A stretch of 64,000 nucleotides of DNA from Streptomyces spiralis (GTDB taxonomy: Bacteria; Actinomycetota; Actinomycetes; Streptomycetales; Streptomycetaceae): assembly GCF_014654675.1 (NCBI RefSeq), contig NZ_BNBC01000001.1, positions 444,010-508,009 on the forward strand. The letters are read 5' to 3'. Under the pieces are notes generated by a model. That model worked only from the letters and a program-made list of their open reading frames with translations. It did not search any database and was not told the DNA's origin. The position numbers and the translations under genes are program-made. Positions 35,527-43,574 of this stretch are shown in pieces; position 1 is the stretch's first letter, and each line of letters opens with the position of its first letter.

Positions 35527-35567
35527 CCTCCTTCCGGGTGATTCGGACCGCGCGGACCCGAAGGAGG
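35527..35567 (-). promoter_or_regulatory. rplJ Shine-Dalgarno-sequestering hairpin
   Basis: In the mRNA, CCTCCTTCGGGT (35567-35556) can pair with ACCCGGAAGGAGG (35539-35527) with a single bulge, leaving a 16-nt loop. The downstream arm is the rplJ ribosome-binding site itself. This would block translation unless opened or refolded, consistent with a ribosomal-protein autogenous leader. Confidence 0.65.
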
Positions 35568-35583
35568 ACTGGGGAAAACGAAA

Positions 35584-35608
35584 CGCCCCGGCGCAGGCGC
35601 ACGGGGCG
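35584..35608 (-). terminator. Attenuator-like hairpin upstream of rplJ
   Basis: On the minus strand CGCCCCG, an 11-nt loop and CGGGGCG are followed by TTTCGTTTT, the form of an intrinsic terminator, in the leader about 70 nt ahead of the rplJ start. It may attenuate rplJL, or simply end transcription from the upstream unit. Confidence 0.55.
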
Positions 35609-35867
35609 GACTCGACCGGCCGAACGCACGACACGGGCGCGCACTCCGGGAGTTCTTCCACAGTCACCTGCGCGGGTCGCCCGCATTTTCAGCGGATCCT
35701 TCGGCCACCGCGGCTCTGGCGAGCACGCGGCAACGACCAGCGGTCTTTGGCTTCGCAAGGAGAGTACGGGAACGGGGCGGGCGAGAGCAAATCGGCCCGT
35801 ACGGCCCGTGCCGGGCCCTACGGGCGCGACCGGGCGGGCGGGTCGGGAACTCGTGCCCGAGGCACCC

Positions 35868-36398
35868 TGCCCGGCCGCCTGCGACCTCATCAGGTCCTTG
35901 AAGTCCACCGTGTCGCCGGCCGGGGGGCACCTCGGTGGAGACCTTCACGCCGTAGTCCCTGTAGTGCGCCGTGCTGGCCATGGTGCCGTTGGACGACTCG
36001 CCCCGCTCGGCCTTCTTCACCAGCAGGTTCTGGTCGTTGATCCAGAGGTCGACGGTCTCGGTGGTGAGGCCCCATGGCGTCGCTCATTCGGCCGCCGGTG
36101 CAGGTGATCGTCATCGTGCCGGTCAGGCCGTCGCCCAAGGCGAGGCCGCCCTCGCCCTTCATGGACATCAGATCGCCGATGCTGGTCGTGCTCTCGACCC
36201 GGGCGGAGTCGGCCTTGCCGGTGGCGTCAGCGGCGTGCGCAGGGCCGCTGTGGGGCTCACGTGCGTCACACCCTGGCCGGCGGCCCCGCCGCCCTTGCCG
36301 GAGCCGTCGGAGGAACCGGAGCCGCAGGCGGCCACCCCCGCCGGCGCGGCCACGACCGCGACGGAGAGCGTCGCCCGGCGCACGGTCCCGTTCTTCAT
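35868..36398 (-). pseudogene. Lipoprotein gene with three frameshifts
   Basis: Reading from ATG 36398 gives a lipoprotein start (KNGTVRRATLSVAVV, lipobox GVAAC). Similarity of sense then jumps frame three times, each by one base: near 36236 (to ADATGKADSARVESTTSIGD), near 36070 (to ETVDLWINDQNLLVKKAERG) and near 35922 in a C-run (to DTVDFKDLMRSQAAGQ). Joined, the pieces read as one exported lipoprotein of the kind found between rplA and rplJ in streptomycetes. Its 3' end is uncertain and may run into the rplJ leader. Decay is likely, but two of the shifts fall at C/G runs, so base-calling error is possible. Confidence 0.75.
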
Positions 36399-36508
36399 TC
36401 GTCCACCCCTGGGTGGTCGCGCAAGTGATCCCGGTCCCACGAAAAGCGACGAGCCCCGCACCGGAACGGTTGCGGGGCTCGTCGCCGACTTCAGGCCTGC
36501 CGTGGTGC

Positions 36509-37234
36509 TCAGACCGCGGCCGGGTCCTCCTCGACGAGGAGGTTGCGGGTGCGGTTCGGGTCGACCTGGATGCCGGGGCCCATCGTGGTGCTGATGGCGG
36601 CCTTCTTGATGTAGCGACCCTTGGCGGCGGACGGCTTCAGACGGAGGATCTCCTCCAGCGCGGCGCCGTAGTTCTCCACCAGCTTGGAGTCGTCGAACGA
36701 CGTCTTGCCGATGATGAAGTGCAGGTTCGAGTGCTTGTCGACGCGGAACTCGATCTTGCCGCCCTTGATGTCGTTGACAGCCTTGACGACGTCCGGGGTC
36801 ACGGTGCCGGTCTTGGGGTTCGGCATCAGACCACGGGGACCGAGCACACGGCCGAGGCGGCCGACCTTGCCCATGAGGTCCGGGGTGGCGACGACGGCGT
36901 CGAAGTCCAGACGGCCCTTCGACACCTCGTCGATCAGCTCGTCGGCGCCGACGATGTCGGCGCCCGCGGCACGCGCGGCCTCGGCACGGTCGCCGGTCGC
37001 GAAGACCAGGACCCGGGCGGTCTTACCGGTGCCGTGCGGAAGGTTCACGGTGCCACGGACCATCTGGTCGGCCTTGCGCGGGTCGACACCCAGACGGAAG
37101 GCGACCTCGACGGTGCCGTCGAACTTGGTCGTGGAGGTCTCCTTGGCGAGACGGACGGCCTCGAGCGGGGCGTACAGCTTCTCCCGGTCGACCTTGGCGT
37201 CCGCAGCGCGGAGAGCCTTGCTGCGCTTGCTCAC
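36509..37234 (-). CDS. rplA: 50S ribosomal protein L1
   Basis: 241 aa from GTG at 37234 ([15 protein letters not shown]), with GGAG 7 nt upstream. L1 binds 23S rRNA at the E-site stalk and can repress its own operon. The signature block [20 protein letters not shown] is intact. It follows rplK by 111 nt; the 3' side is the decayed lipoprotein and the rplJ leader. Confidence 0.98.
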   Translation of the reverse strand: MSKRSKALRAADAKVDREKLYAPLEAVRLAKETSTTKFDGTVEVAFRLGVDPRKADQMVRGTVNLPHGTGKTARVLVFATGDRAEAARAAGADIVGADELIDEVSKGRLDFDAVVATPDLMGKVGRLGRVLGPRGLMPNPKTGTVTPDVVKAVNDIKGGKIEFRVDKHSNLHFIIGKTSFDDSKLVENYGAALEEILRLKPSAAKGRYIKKAAISTTMGPGIQVDPNRTRNLLVEEDPAAV

Positions 37235-37345
37235 AACTGCTCCTGTGGGTTCTGAAAGGAGTCGTGGTACGGGCCGAGCAGGCCCTGCCACGTGCGGCGC
37301 TGCGATCGGGCGATCACGGCCGCATACGTACTACGGGGTTGGGGT

Positions 37346-37780
37346 TCAGCCCTCGACGGTGACGCCCATGGAACGGGCGGTGCCGGCGATGATCTTCGCG
37401 GCGGCGTCCAGGTCGTTGGCGTTGAGGTCGGGCAGCTTGGTCTGGGCGATCTCGCGGACCTGCGCCTCGGTGATCTTGGCGACCTTGGTCTTGTGCGGCT
37501 CGCCGGAGCCCTTCTCCACGCCCGCGGCCTTGAGGATCATCTTGGCGGCCGGCGGAGTCTTGGTGATGAAGGTGAAGGAACGGTCCTCGTAGACCGTGAT
37601 CTCCACCGGGATGACCCAACCGCGCTGCGACTCGGTCGCGGCGTTGTAGGCCTTGCAGAACTCCATGATGTTGACGCCGTGCTGACCCAGCGCCGGACCG
37701 ACCGGCGGGGCCGGGTTGGCGGCGCCGGCCTGGATCTGGAGCTTGATGAGCCCCGTGACCTTCTTCTTCTTGGGAGGCAT
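37346..37780 (-). CDS. rplK: 50S ribosomal protein L11
   Basis: 144 aa from ATG at 37780 ([19 protein letters not shown]). L11 forms the GTPase-associated centre, the thiostrepton site, and is needed for RelA activation. The Pro-rich N-terminal hinge ([20 protein letters not shown]) and the C-terminal rRNA-binding domain are complete. A long upstream open frame overlaps nusG and is a shadow. It begins the rplKA unit after the nusG terminator, 176 nt from nusG. Confidence 0.98.
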   Translation of the reverse strand: MPPKKKKVTGLIKLQIQAGAANPAPPVGPALGQHGVNIMEFCKAYNAATESQRGWVIPVEITVYEDRSFTFITKTPPAAKMILKAAGVEKGSGEPHKTKVAKITEAQVREIAQTKLPDLNANDLDAAAKIIAGTARSMGVTVEG

Positions 37781-37882
37781 AGCTCTCCGGGTCCTTTCAT
37801 TCGGGTCCATGCCCGCGCGAGTCGCGACCCTGACGCAGGCATACCGCACAACGATAACGGGTATAGATGCGCGGCTTAAAAC

Positions 37883-37925
37883 CGAGCAGGTCAGACGGGC
37901 TGAGGCAGCCCGCCTGACCTGTTCG
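37883..37925 (-). terminator. Intrinsic terminator of nusG
   Basis: CGAGCAGGTCAGACGGGCTG and CAGCCCGCCTGACCTGTTCG pair with two mismatches. The minus strand continues CGGTTTTAAG, a U-tract, 32 nt after the nusG stop. Confidence 0.88.
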
Positions 37926-37956
37926 GAAGCGGTTCGTCCAGAACGAACAGTACGAA

Positions 37957-38808
37957 CTAGTTCTTCTGGATCTGGTCGAAGGAGAGCTCGACCGGGGTCT
38001 CGCGGCCGAAGATCTCGACCAGGCCCTTGACCTTCTTCGAATCGGCGTTGATCTCGTTGATGGTCGCCTGCAGCGTGGCGAACGGGCCGTCGGTGACGGT
38101 GACCGAGTCGCCGACCTCGAAGTCCAGCACCTGGACCTCGACCTTGCGCTGCGGAGCCGGCTTGCCCTCGGCCTCGGCGGCCTCGCGGGCGGCCTTCTCC
38201 TCCGCCTCCGGGGCGAGCATCTTCACGATCTCGTCCAGGGACAGCGGGTAGGGGTCGTAGGCGTTGCCGACGAAGCCGGTGACGCCCGGCGTGTTGCGGA
38301 CGACGCCCCAGGACTCGTTCGTCAGGTCCATGCGGACGAGCACGTAACCGGGCAGCTTGTTCTGCCGGACGGTCTTGCGCTCGCCGTTCTTGATCTGGAC
38401 GATCTCTTCCTCGGGCACCTCGGCCTGGTAGATGAACTCCTCGACGTTCAGCGAGACGGCACGCTGCTCCAGGTTGGCCTTCACGCGCTTCTCGTAGCCG
38501 GCGTAGGTGTGGATCACGTACCACTCGCCGGGCAGCGTGCGCAGTTCCTCGCGGAGCTTGGTGACCGGGTCGAGCTCGGGCTCCTCGGCACCGGCCTCCT
38601 CCTCGGCGGCCGCCTCGGCCTCACCCTCGGCGGCCGCCTCCTCGGTGACCTGCTCCTCGACGTGGACGGCGGCCTCCTCGGCCGGCTCCCCCGCGGCGGC
38701 CTCGGCAGCCTGGGCCTCGTCGACCTCGTCCGCACCCTCGACGGTGTCGAGCTCGTCATCCACGGACTCGGTCGGCTCGATGGCGTCGTTCAGGTTCGGG
38801 TCAGACAC
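37957..38808 (-). CDS. nusG: Transcription termination/antitermination factor NusG
   Basis: 283 aa from GTG at 38808. NusG binds RNA polymerase and couples to Rho or the ribosome. The NGN domain ([20 protein letters not shown]) starts near residue 94 and the KOW domain ([20 protein letters not shown]) near residue 225. The first 80 residues are an acidic Ala/Glu-rich extension typical of streptomycetes, and an extra Ala/Glu/Lys linker ([14 protein letters not shown]) precedes KOW. It follows secE by 81 nt across a hairpin. Confidence 0.97.
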   Translation of the reverse strand: MSDPNLNDAIEPTESVDDELDTVEGADEVDEAQAAEAAAGEPAEEAAVHVEEQVTEEAAAEGEAEAAAEEEAGAEEPELDPVTKLREELRTLPGEWYVIHTYAGYEKRVKANLEQRAVSLNVEEFIYQAEVPEEEIVQIKNGERKTVRQNKLPGYVLVRMDLTNESWGVVRNTPGVTGFVGNAYDPYPLSLDEIVKMLAPEAEEKAAREAAEAEGKPAPQRKVEVQVLDFEVGDSVTVTDGPFATLQATINEINADSKKVKGLVEIFGRETPVELSFDQIQKN

Positions 38809-38854
38809 GGTGGCTGCTTCTTCCTGGATACATAGGGGTGGAACATGCGAAAAC

Positions 38855-38877
38855 GGGCGCCGGTAACCACGGCGCCC
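38855..38877 (-). terminator. Terminator/attenuator hairpin between secE and nusG
   Basis: GGGCGCCG-N7-CGGCGCCC is followed on the minus strand by GTTTTCG, 12 nt after the secE stop and before nusG. It looks like an intrinsic terminator that would make nusG partly independent of secE. Confidence 0.7.
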
Positions 38878-38889
38878 TTCGCTCTTGGC

Positions 38890-39177
38890 TCAGCCGAAGA
38901 CGTACTTGGCCGCGTGGTTGAGCCCATAGTCAATCACGGTCACCAGGGCGATCATGATGGCCACGAAGAAGATCACCACGGTGGTGTAGGACGTCAGCTG
39001 GTTACGCGAGGGCCAGACGACCTTGCGGAGCTCCGCGATGATCTGCCGGTAGAAGAGCGCAAGGCGCTTCAGCGGGCCCTTCTTGGCGCGCTTGCCACCC
39101 TTGCGGGGCTTCTTCTTGGACTCCGTGACCTCGTCCTGGGCATCAGGCGTGTCGATGGAGCCCACGGCGTCCGTCAT
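38890..39177 (-). CDS. secE: Preprotein translocase subunit SecE
   Basis: 95 aa. SecE clamps SecY in the Sec translocon. A charged cytoplasmic N-terminus (KKKPRKGGKRAKKG) leads to the conserved amphipathic helix (LALFYRQIIAELRKVVWPSR) and a single membrane helix (SYTTVVIFFVAIMIALVTVI), the normal short actinobacterial form. It lies 109 nt downstream of tRNA-Trp and upstream of nusG, a widely conserved order. Confidence 0.97.
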   Translation of the reverse strand: MTDAVGSIDTPDAQDEVTESKKKPRKGGKRAKKGPLKRLALFYRQIIAELRKVVWPSRNQLTSYTTVVIFFVAIMIALVTVIDYGLNHAAKYVFG

Positions 39178-39286
39178 TCGTCCTCACCTGATTCCGGGTC
39201 GTGGCCGTGCCGCGCCCGGTCGAGCCGCACGGCGGTGCAGATTGCTGTACGTACATGCGCACACATCCTGGCGAAGGTGTGTGTAG

Positions 39287-39359
39287 CAGGGCCGGAGGGA
39301 CTTGAACCCCCAACCGCTGGTTTTGGAGACCAGTGCTCTACCAATTGAGCTACGACCCT
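39287..39359 (-). tRNA. tRNA-Trp (CCA)
   Basis: 73 nt. The acceptor stem AGGGTCG pairs with CGGCCCT with G-U tolerance. The D-arm (TAGCTCAATTGGTAGAGC), anticodon loop CTCCAAA with anticodon CCA, and T-loop GGGTTCAAGTCCC are all regular. CCA is not encoded. It is upstream of secE, as in many actinobacteria. Confidence 0.96.
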
Positions 39360-39663
39360 TTGTGTGTCCCCCAACGTACCGCATCCGAGCGTATGCCCGG
39401 TGTCCTTGTGGGCACCGGGTGCGGCGGCGGCTGCTGAAGGCCAACGAGGTGAGAGTGTACGTGGTCCGGAGCCGGTCGTCGAACAGAAAGTGTTCTTCGG
39501 TGCCCGTCGAAAGGAAGTCCGAGGGAAGCCGGAGGTCCGCCCGGGGGTGGAACCGGACGGCCCCGGAGGGCGGAAACGGACGGCTGTTCAGGGGTTAGAC
39601 CGCTGCTGTTCAGTCCGTGAAACCCGCGTGCCCGGGGCGTTCGCAGTCTGGAACGATGGCGGT
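39360..39663. promoter_or_regulatory. Upstream region of aspC and tRNA-Trp
   Basis: 304 bp with no gene; the aspC frame is open through it but has no similarity or codon bias. It should hold divergent promoters for tRNA-Trp-secE (minus) and aspC (plus). No clear operator was recognised. Confidence 0.4.
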
Positions 39664-40890
39664 ATGAGCGCTGCAACCCCTCCCACCGAGCGCCGGGTCT
39701 CCGCCCGAATCGGCGCGATCTCCGAGTCCGCCACCCTCGCCGTGGACGCCAAGGCGAAGGCCCTGAAGGCCGCCGGGCGTCCGGTGATCGGCTTCGGCGC
39801 CGGTGAGCCCGACTTCCCCACCCCCGACTACATCGTCGAAGCCGCCGTCGAGGCCTGCAAGAACCCGAAGTACCACCGGTACACCCCGGCCGGCGGCCTG
39901 CCCGAGCTGAAGTCCGCGATCGCCGCCAAGACGCTGCGCGATTCCGGCTGGGAGCCGGACGTCTCCCAGATCCTGGTCACCAACGGCGGCAAGCAGGCGA
40001 TCTACGAGGCCTTCGCCGCGATCCTCGACCCGGGCGACGAGGTCATCGTGCCCGCGCCGTACTGGACGACGTACCCGGAGTCGATCCGCCTGGCCGGCGG
40101 TGTCCCGGTCGAGGTCGTCGCAGACGAGACCACCGGCTACCGGGTCACGGTCGAGCAGCTGGAGGCCGCCCGCACGGAGCGGACCAAGGTCGTCCTCTTC
40201 GTCTCCCCGTCCAACCCGACCGGCGCGGTCTACTCCGAGGCCGAGACCGAGGCGATCGGCCGCTGGGCCGTGGAGCACGGCCTGTGGGTGCTCACCGACG
40301 AGATCTACGAGCACCTGGTCTACGGCGACGCGGTGTCCGTGTCCCTGCCCGCGCTCCTGCCCGAGCTGCGCGACAAGTGCATCGTCGTCAACGGCGTGGC
40401 GAAGACGTACGCCATGACCGGCTGGCGGGTGGGCTGGATCATCGGCCCGAAGGACGTCGTGAAGGCCGCGACCAACCTCCAGTCGCACGCCACCTCGAAC
40501 GTGTCGAACGTCGCCCAGGTGGCCGCCCTCGCCGCCGTCTCCGGCGACCTGGAGGCCGTCGCGAAGATGCGCGAGGCCTTCGACCGGCGCCGCAGGACCA
40601 TCGTGCGCATGCTGAACGAGATCGACGGCGTCGTGTGCCCGGAGCCGGAGGGCGCCTTCTACGCCTACCCGTCGGTCAAGGCGCTGGTCGGCAAGGAGAT
40701 CCGCGGCAAGCGCCCGCAGAACACGGTCGAGCTGGCCGCGCTGATCCTGGAGGAGGCCGAGGTCGCTGTCGTCCCGGGCGAGGCCTTCGGCACGCCGGGC
40801 TACCTGCGCCTGTCCTACGCCCTCGGTGACGAGGACCTGGTGGAGGGCGTGAGCCGGATCCAGAAGCTGCTGGCGGAGGCGCGGGACTGA
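39664..40890 (+). CDS. aspC: Class I aspartate aminotransferase
   Basis: 408 aa from ATG at 39664 ([20 protein letters not shown]). This PLP enzyme moves the amino group between aspartate and 2-oxoglutarate. Landmarks: [16 protein letters not shown], the aromatic [32 protein letters not shown], the PLP-lysine motif [16 protein letters not shown] (usual form [10 protein letters not shown]) and the C-terminal LRLSYAL arginine. It is followed by a strong terminator and stands just upstream of secE in streptomycetes. Confidence 0.93.
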   Translation: MSAATPPTERRVSARIGAISESATLAVDAKAKALKAAGRPVIGFGAGEPDFPTPDYIVEAAVEACKNPKYHRYTPAGGLPELKSAIAAKTLRDSGWEPDVSQILVTNGGKQAIYEAFAAILDPGDEVIVPAPYWTTYPESIRLAGGVPVEVVADETTGYRVTVEQLEAARTERTKVVLFVSPSNPTGAVYSEAETEAIGRWAVEHGLWVLTDEIYEHLVYGDAVSVSLPALLPELRDKCIVVNGVAKTYAMTGWRVGWIIGPKDVVKAATNLQSHATSNVSNVAQVAALAAVSGDLEAVAKMREAFDRRRRTIVRMLNEIDGVVCPEPEGAFYAYPSVKALVGKEIRGKRPQNTVELAALILEEAEVAVVPGEAFGTPGYLRLSYALGDEDLVEGVSRIQKLLAEARD

Positions 40891-40907
40891 CCTCCCACGC
40901 GCGTGTG

Positions 40908-40938
40908 CGGGCCGTTTCCCTTCAGGGGAGACGGCCCG
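40908..40938 (+). terminator. Intrinsic terminator of aspC
   Basis: CGGGCCGTTTCCC, loop TTCA, GGGGAGACGGCCCG forms a stem with a single mismatch, 18 nt after the aspC stop. Confidence 0.8.
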
Positions 40939-41011
40939 TACGTCTGTGCGGGCAAGACCACGAACGGGGAAACGGCTACCGGGACCGGGGGAGGTACGGC
41001 AGGATCCTGGA

Positions 41012-42052
41012 ATGGAGCGTGTACGTGATGTCTCTGAGCTGCCGAAGGCCCATCTGCACCTGCACTTCACCGGGTCGATGCGGCCCACCACCCTGCTGGA
41101 ACTGGCCGACAAGTACGGCGTACGGCTGCCCGAGGCCCTGACGGAGGCCCTGACCAGCGGGGAGCCGCCGAGGCTGCGGGCGACCGACGAGCGGGGCTGG
41201 TTCCGCTTCCAGCGGCTGTACGACGCGGCGCGTTCCTGCCTGCGGGAGCCGGAGGACATCCGGCGGCTGGTGCGGGAGGCCGCCGAGGAGGACCTCCGGG
41301 ACGGCTCGGGCTGGCTGGAGATCCAGGTCGACCCGACCTCGTACGCCCCGCGGCTGGGCGGGCTGATCCCGGCGCTGGAGATCATCCTGGACGCGGTCGA
41401 CACCGCCTCCCGGGAGACGGGCCTGGGCATGCGGGTCGTGGTGGCGGCCAACCGTATGAAGCATCCCCTGGACGCGCGGACGCTGGCCCGCCTGGCCGTG
41501 CGCTACCGGGACCGCGGCGTGGTCGGCTTCGGCCTGTCCAACGACGAACGCCGGGGCATGGCGCGGGACTTCGACCGGGCGTTCGCGATCGCCCGGGACG
41601 GCGGCCTGTTCGCGGCGCCGCACGGCGGGGAGCTGACGGGCCCGGCGTCGGTCCGTGACTGCCTGGACGATCTGCACGCCCACCGCGTGGGCCACGGAGT
41701 GCGCGCGGCGGAGGACCCGCGGCTGCTGCGGCGCCTCGCCGACCGGGGCGTGACCTGCGAGGTGTGCCCGGCGTCGAACGTGGCCCTCGGCGTCTACGAG
41801 AAGCCGGAGGACGTGCCCCTGCGGACCCTCTACGACGCGGGCGTCCCGATGGCCCTCGGCGCCGACGATCCTCTGCTGTTCGGCTCGCGGCTGGCGGCCC
41901 AGTACGACATCGCCCGCCGCCATCACGCCTTCACGGACACGGAACTGGCCGAACTGGCCCGCCAGTCGATCCGCGCCTCGGCCGCCCCGGAGGACGTACG
42001 GGCGAAGCTGCTGTCCGGGGTGGACGACTGGCTCAGCGCCCCGGTCGCCTGA
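41012..42052 (+). CDS. Adenosine deaminase
   Basis: 346 aa from ATG at 41012, where the family start (ELPKAHLHLHFTGSM) fits. The enzyme hydrolyses adenosine to inosine or a related purine. Zinc and catalytic motifs: HLHLH at residues 14-18, HGGELTG (catalytic Glu), GHGVRA and LGADDPLLFG (Asp pair). Length is usual. The 3' end overlaps the convergent gene at 42033 by 20 nt. Some family members act on other aminated purines, so adenosine is the likely but not certain substrate. Confidence 0.88.
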   Translation: MERVRDVSELPKAHLHLHFTGSMRPTTLLELADKYGVRLPEALTEALTSGEPPRLRATDERGWFRFQRLYDAARSCLREPEDIRRLVREAAEEDLRDGSGWLEIQVDPTSYAPRLGGLIPALEIILDAVDTASRETGLGMRVVVAANRMKHPLDARTLARLAVRYRDRGVVGFGLSNDERRGMARDFDRAFAIARDGGLFAAPHGGELTGPASVRDCLDDLHAHRVGHGVRAAEDPRLLRRLADRGVTCEVCPASNVALGVYEKPEDVPLRTLYDAGVPMALGADDPLLFGSRLAAQYDIARRHHAFTDTELAELARQSIRASAAPEDVRAKLLSGVDDWLSAPVA

Positions 42053-42728
42053 AGTGGGCGTAGGGCGGGTAGGGCTTGAAGCAGATCACGATCTCGGGGC
42101 CGCGGTACCGATCCGGGCCGGTGCCCGCCCGTAGACCGGGCAGGTTCGTCACGAAGGCCGCGTGTCCCTTGGCCACGTGTCTCATCCGCGGCCCCCGGCC
42201 GGCCGCGTGGGCGAAGGCCGTCGCGGCCTCGGCGAAGACGTCCCGGCTGCCGATCAGGAAGTGCGTGCGCGCGTGGGTGAGCTGCCGCAGATCGTCCCGC
42301 CCGCGGTTCCGGCGCCATTCGCCGAAGCGGTCCTGCCGCTCGCGCCAGGACGCCGCGTCGCGGGCCGTGCGGGCCTCGTCGGTCCGGACGGTCAGCGGTG
42401 TGCCCGGCCCGAGCCTGCGGCGCAGCTGGGGCCACCGGCTGGGCCGCAGGCCGTAGGAGTGGTGGACCAGGACCAGGTCGACCCGCTCGCCGACGCCCTC
42501 GTCGGGCGGGACGCCGTCGCGGAGCGGCACGTGGACGACGGTGTGCCGGGAGTAGGCGGCGAAGGAGAACAGACCGGCGAGCCGGCTGAGGCCGTCGTGG
42601 TCGCCCATGAGGAGGCCGTACGACTCCGGGTCGCGCAGTGAGGTGTGCCGCAGCGGCCGGAGGGGCTGGACGATCCGGTGTTCGTGCGGGCCGGTGCGCG
42701 GCCGGAACTGGCGCAGTCTCAGCCGCAT
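42033..42728 (-). CDS. Conserved hypothetical protein
   Basis: 231 aa, Arg-rich and apparently cytoplasmic. No signal peptide or membrane segment. Recognisable blocks such as DPESYGLLMGDHDGLSRLAG and EIVICFKPYPPYAHFRRP give no family that I know. The ATG at 42728 overlaps the end of a short leader frame (ATGCGGCTGA). The 3' end is antisense to the last codons of the adenosine deaminase gene. Codon use is native. Confidence 0.65.
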   Translation of the reverse strand: MRLRLRQFRPRTGPHEHRIVQPLRPLRHTSLRDPESYGLLMGDHDGLSRLAGLFSFAAYSRHTVVHVPLRDGVPPDEGVGERVDLVLVHHSYGLRPSRWPQLRRRLGPGTPLTVRTDEARTARDAASWRERQDRFGEWRRNRGRDDLRQLTHARTHFLIGSRDVFAEAATAFAHAAGRGPRMRHVAKGHAAFVTNLPGLRAGTGPDRYRGPEIVICFKPYPPYAHFRRPGR

Positions 42729-42826
42729 GCGCGGCGCCGGGCGGTGCGGTCGGCCGGGGTTGTCGTGTCCGGGGTTGTCGTCTCTGAGGTTGTCGTCTCT
42801 GGAGTTGTCGACTCCGGGGTTGTCAT
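42719..42826 (-). CDS. Short leader peptide of TTPE-type repeats
   Basis: 35 codons, ATG at 42826 with GAGGG 4 nt upstream, ending in TGA that overlaps the ATG of the next gene by 10 nt. The peptide is almost only Thr, Pro, Glu and Ser (MTTPESTTPETTTSETTTPD), encoded by a 15-nt tandem repeat. It may couple translation into the downstream gene, or be a displaced N-terminus of it. Confidence 0.4.
   Translation of the reverse strand: MTTPESTTPETTTSETTTPDTTTPADRTARRRACG
42757..42825. repeat. 15-bp tandem repeat, about 4.5 copies
   Basis: The plus strand reads repeated GGGGTTGTCGTCTCT-like units, with variants GAGGTTGTCGTCTCT and GGAGTTGTCGACTCC. All copies keep the 15-nt period, so copy-number change adds five codons without changing frame. 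Confidence 0.75.
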
Positions 42827-42842
42827 GCCCTCAGCGTCGCGG

Positions 42843-43472
42843 TCACCGGCGGCCGTCGGCAACGGAGATTCCGGCGAGCAGGGCGCGGGCCAGGCGGGGG
42901 GCGAAGTCGTCCAGGGGCGGCCGTTCGCCCGTGGGGGTGGAGTCGTAGGCGAAGGCGCGCTGGGCGCAGGCGCCGAGGAGGAGGGAGGCGGCGGCGAAGG
43001 TGTCGGCGTCGGGACCGATCCGGCCGAGGGCCTGTTCGGCGCGGAGGTAGGCGTCCAGTTCCTCGATGGGCAGGTGAGGGCCGGAGCCCATCTGCCGCAT
43101 CGCCTCGTCGTGGCGGCGCTTGAGTTGGGTCTCGGCGTACAGGGAGGCCGCGATCGGGAAGCTCTGCTCGTAGAAGAGGGCGGCCTGGCGGGCGATCTCG
43201 GTGAGGTTCTCCTCGGGGGTGCGGCGGCCCGGCTCGGCGGCGAGGCTGCGCAGGAGCGGGGTCAGCCGGGGCAGCCGCTCCCGCAGCACCTGGATGAACA
43301 GCTCCTCCTTGCTCGGGAAGTACTTGTAGAGCGCCGCTTCGGAGCAGCCGGCCGCCTTGGCGATCTCCTTGGTGGTGGCGCGGGCGAGCCCGACGGTGAG
43401 CATCAGCTCATGGGCGGCGTCGAGGACACGGACGCGGGCCGGTTTCTGCTCCATGGTGCCCAAGGATTTCAT
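42843..43472 (-). CDS. TetR-family transcriptional regulator
   Basis: 209 aa. The N-terminal helix-turn-helix is canonical (ATTKEIAKAAGCSEAALYKY then FPSKEELF, about residues 32-60). The C-terminal ligand domain is divergent, as usual. The gene is divergent from an NAD(P)-binding protein, with two palindromes of the same GTGAGT core in the 102-bp gap. It therefore probably represses itself and that gene. Translation could start at M1 or at the ATG seven codons in (MEQKP). Confidence 0.9.
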   Translation of the reverse strand: MKSLGTMEQKPARVRVLDAAHELMLTVGLARATTKEIAKAAGCSEAALYKYFPSKEELFIQVLRERLPRLTPLLRSLAAEPGRRTPEENLTEIARQAALFYEQSFPIAASLYAETQLKRRHDEAMRQMGSGPHLPIEELDAYLRAEQALGRIGPDADTFAAASLLLGACAQRAFAYDSTPTGERPPLDDFAPRLARALLAGISVADGRR

Positions 43473-43493
43473 GGCGGGTCCGAGTGGCTTGAC

Positions 43494-43517
43494 GGGTGAG
43501 TGAGTACTTACTCACCC
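43494..43517. promoter_or_regulatory. TetR operator 1
   Basis: GGGTGAGTGAGTACTTACTC followed by ACCC is a near-perfect palindrome centred on AGTACT, lying 22 nt upstream of the regulator start. Its half site matches operator 2. Confidence 0.65.
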
Positions 43518-43530
43518 TAGGGGAGAACAT

Positions 43531-43548
43531 GGTGAGTGAACACTCACC
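43531..43548. promoter_or_regulatory. TetR operator 2
   Basis: GGTGAGTGAACACTCACC, with arms GGTGAGTG and CACTCACC, is a perfect palindrome with a 2-nt centre, 27 nt before the oxidoreductase ATG. It shares the GTGAGT half site with operator 1. Confidence 0.65.
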
Positions 43549-43574
43549 CACCTCGGGCAACCAGGAGAGCCATC

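Noticed and set aside
35477..35908. 143-aa minus-strand frame running into rplJ
   Set aside because: Only its first residues match the decayed lipoprotein; the rest is leader sequence read in a non-coding frame.
42758..42825. Possible CRISPR-like array
   Set aside because: Units are contiguous 15-bp tandem repeats without spacers; no CRISPR array or cas gene was seen anywhere in the window.
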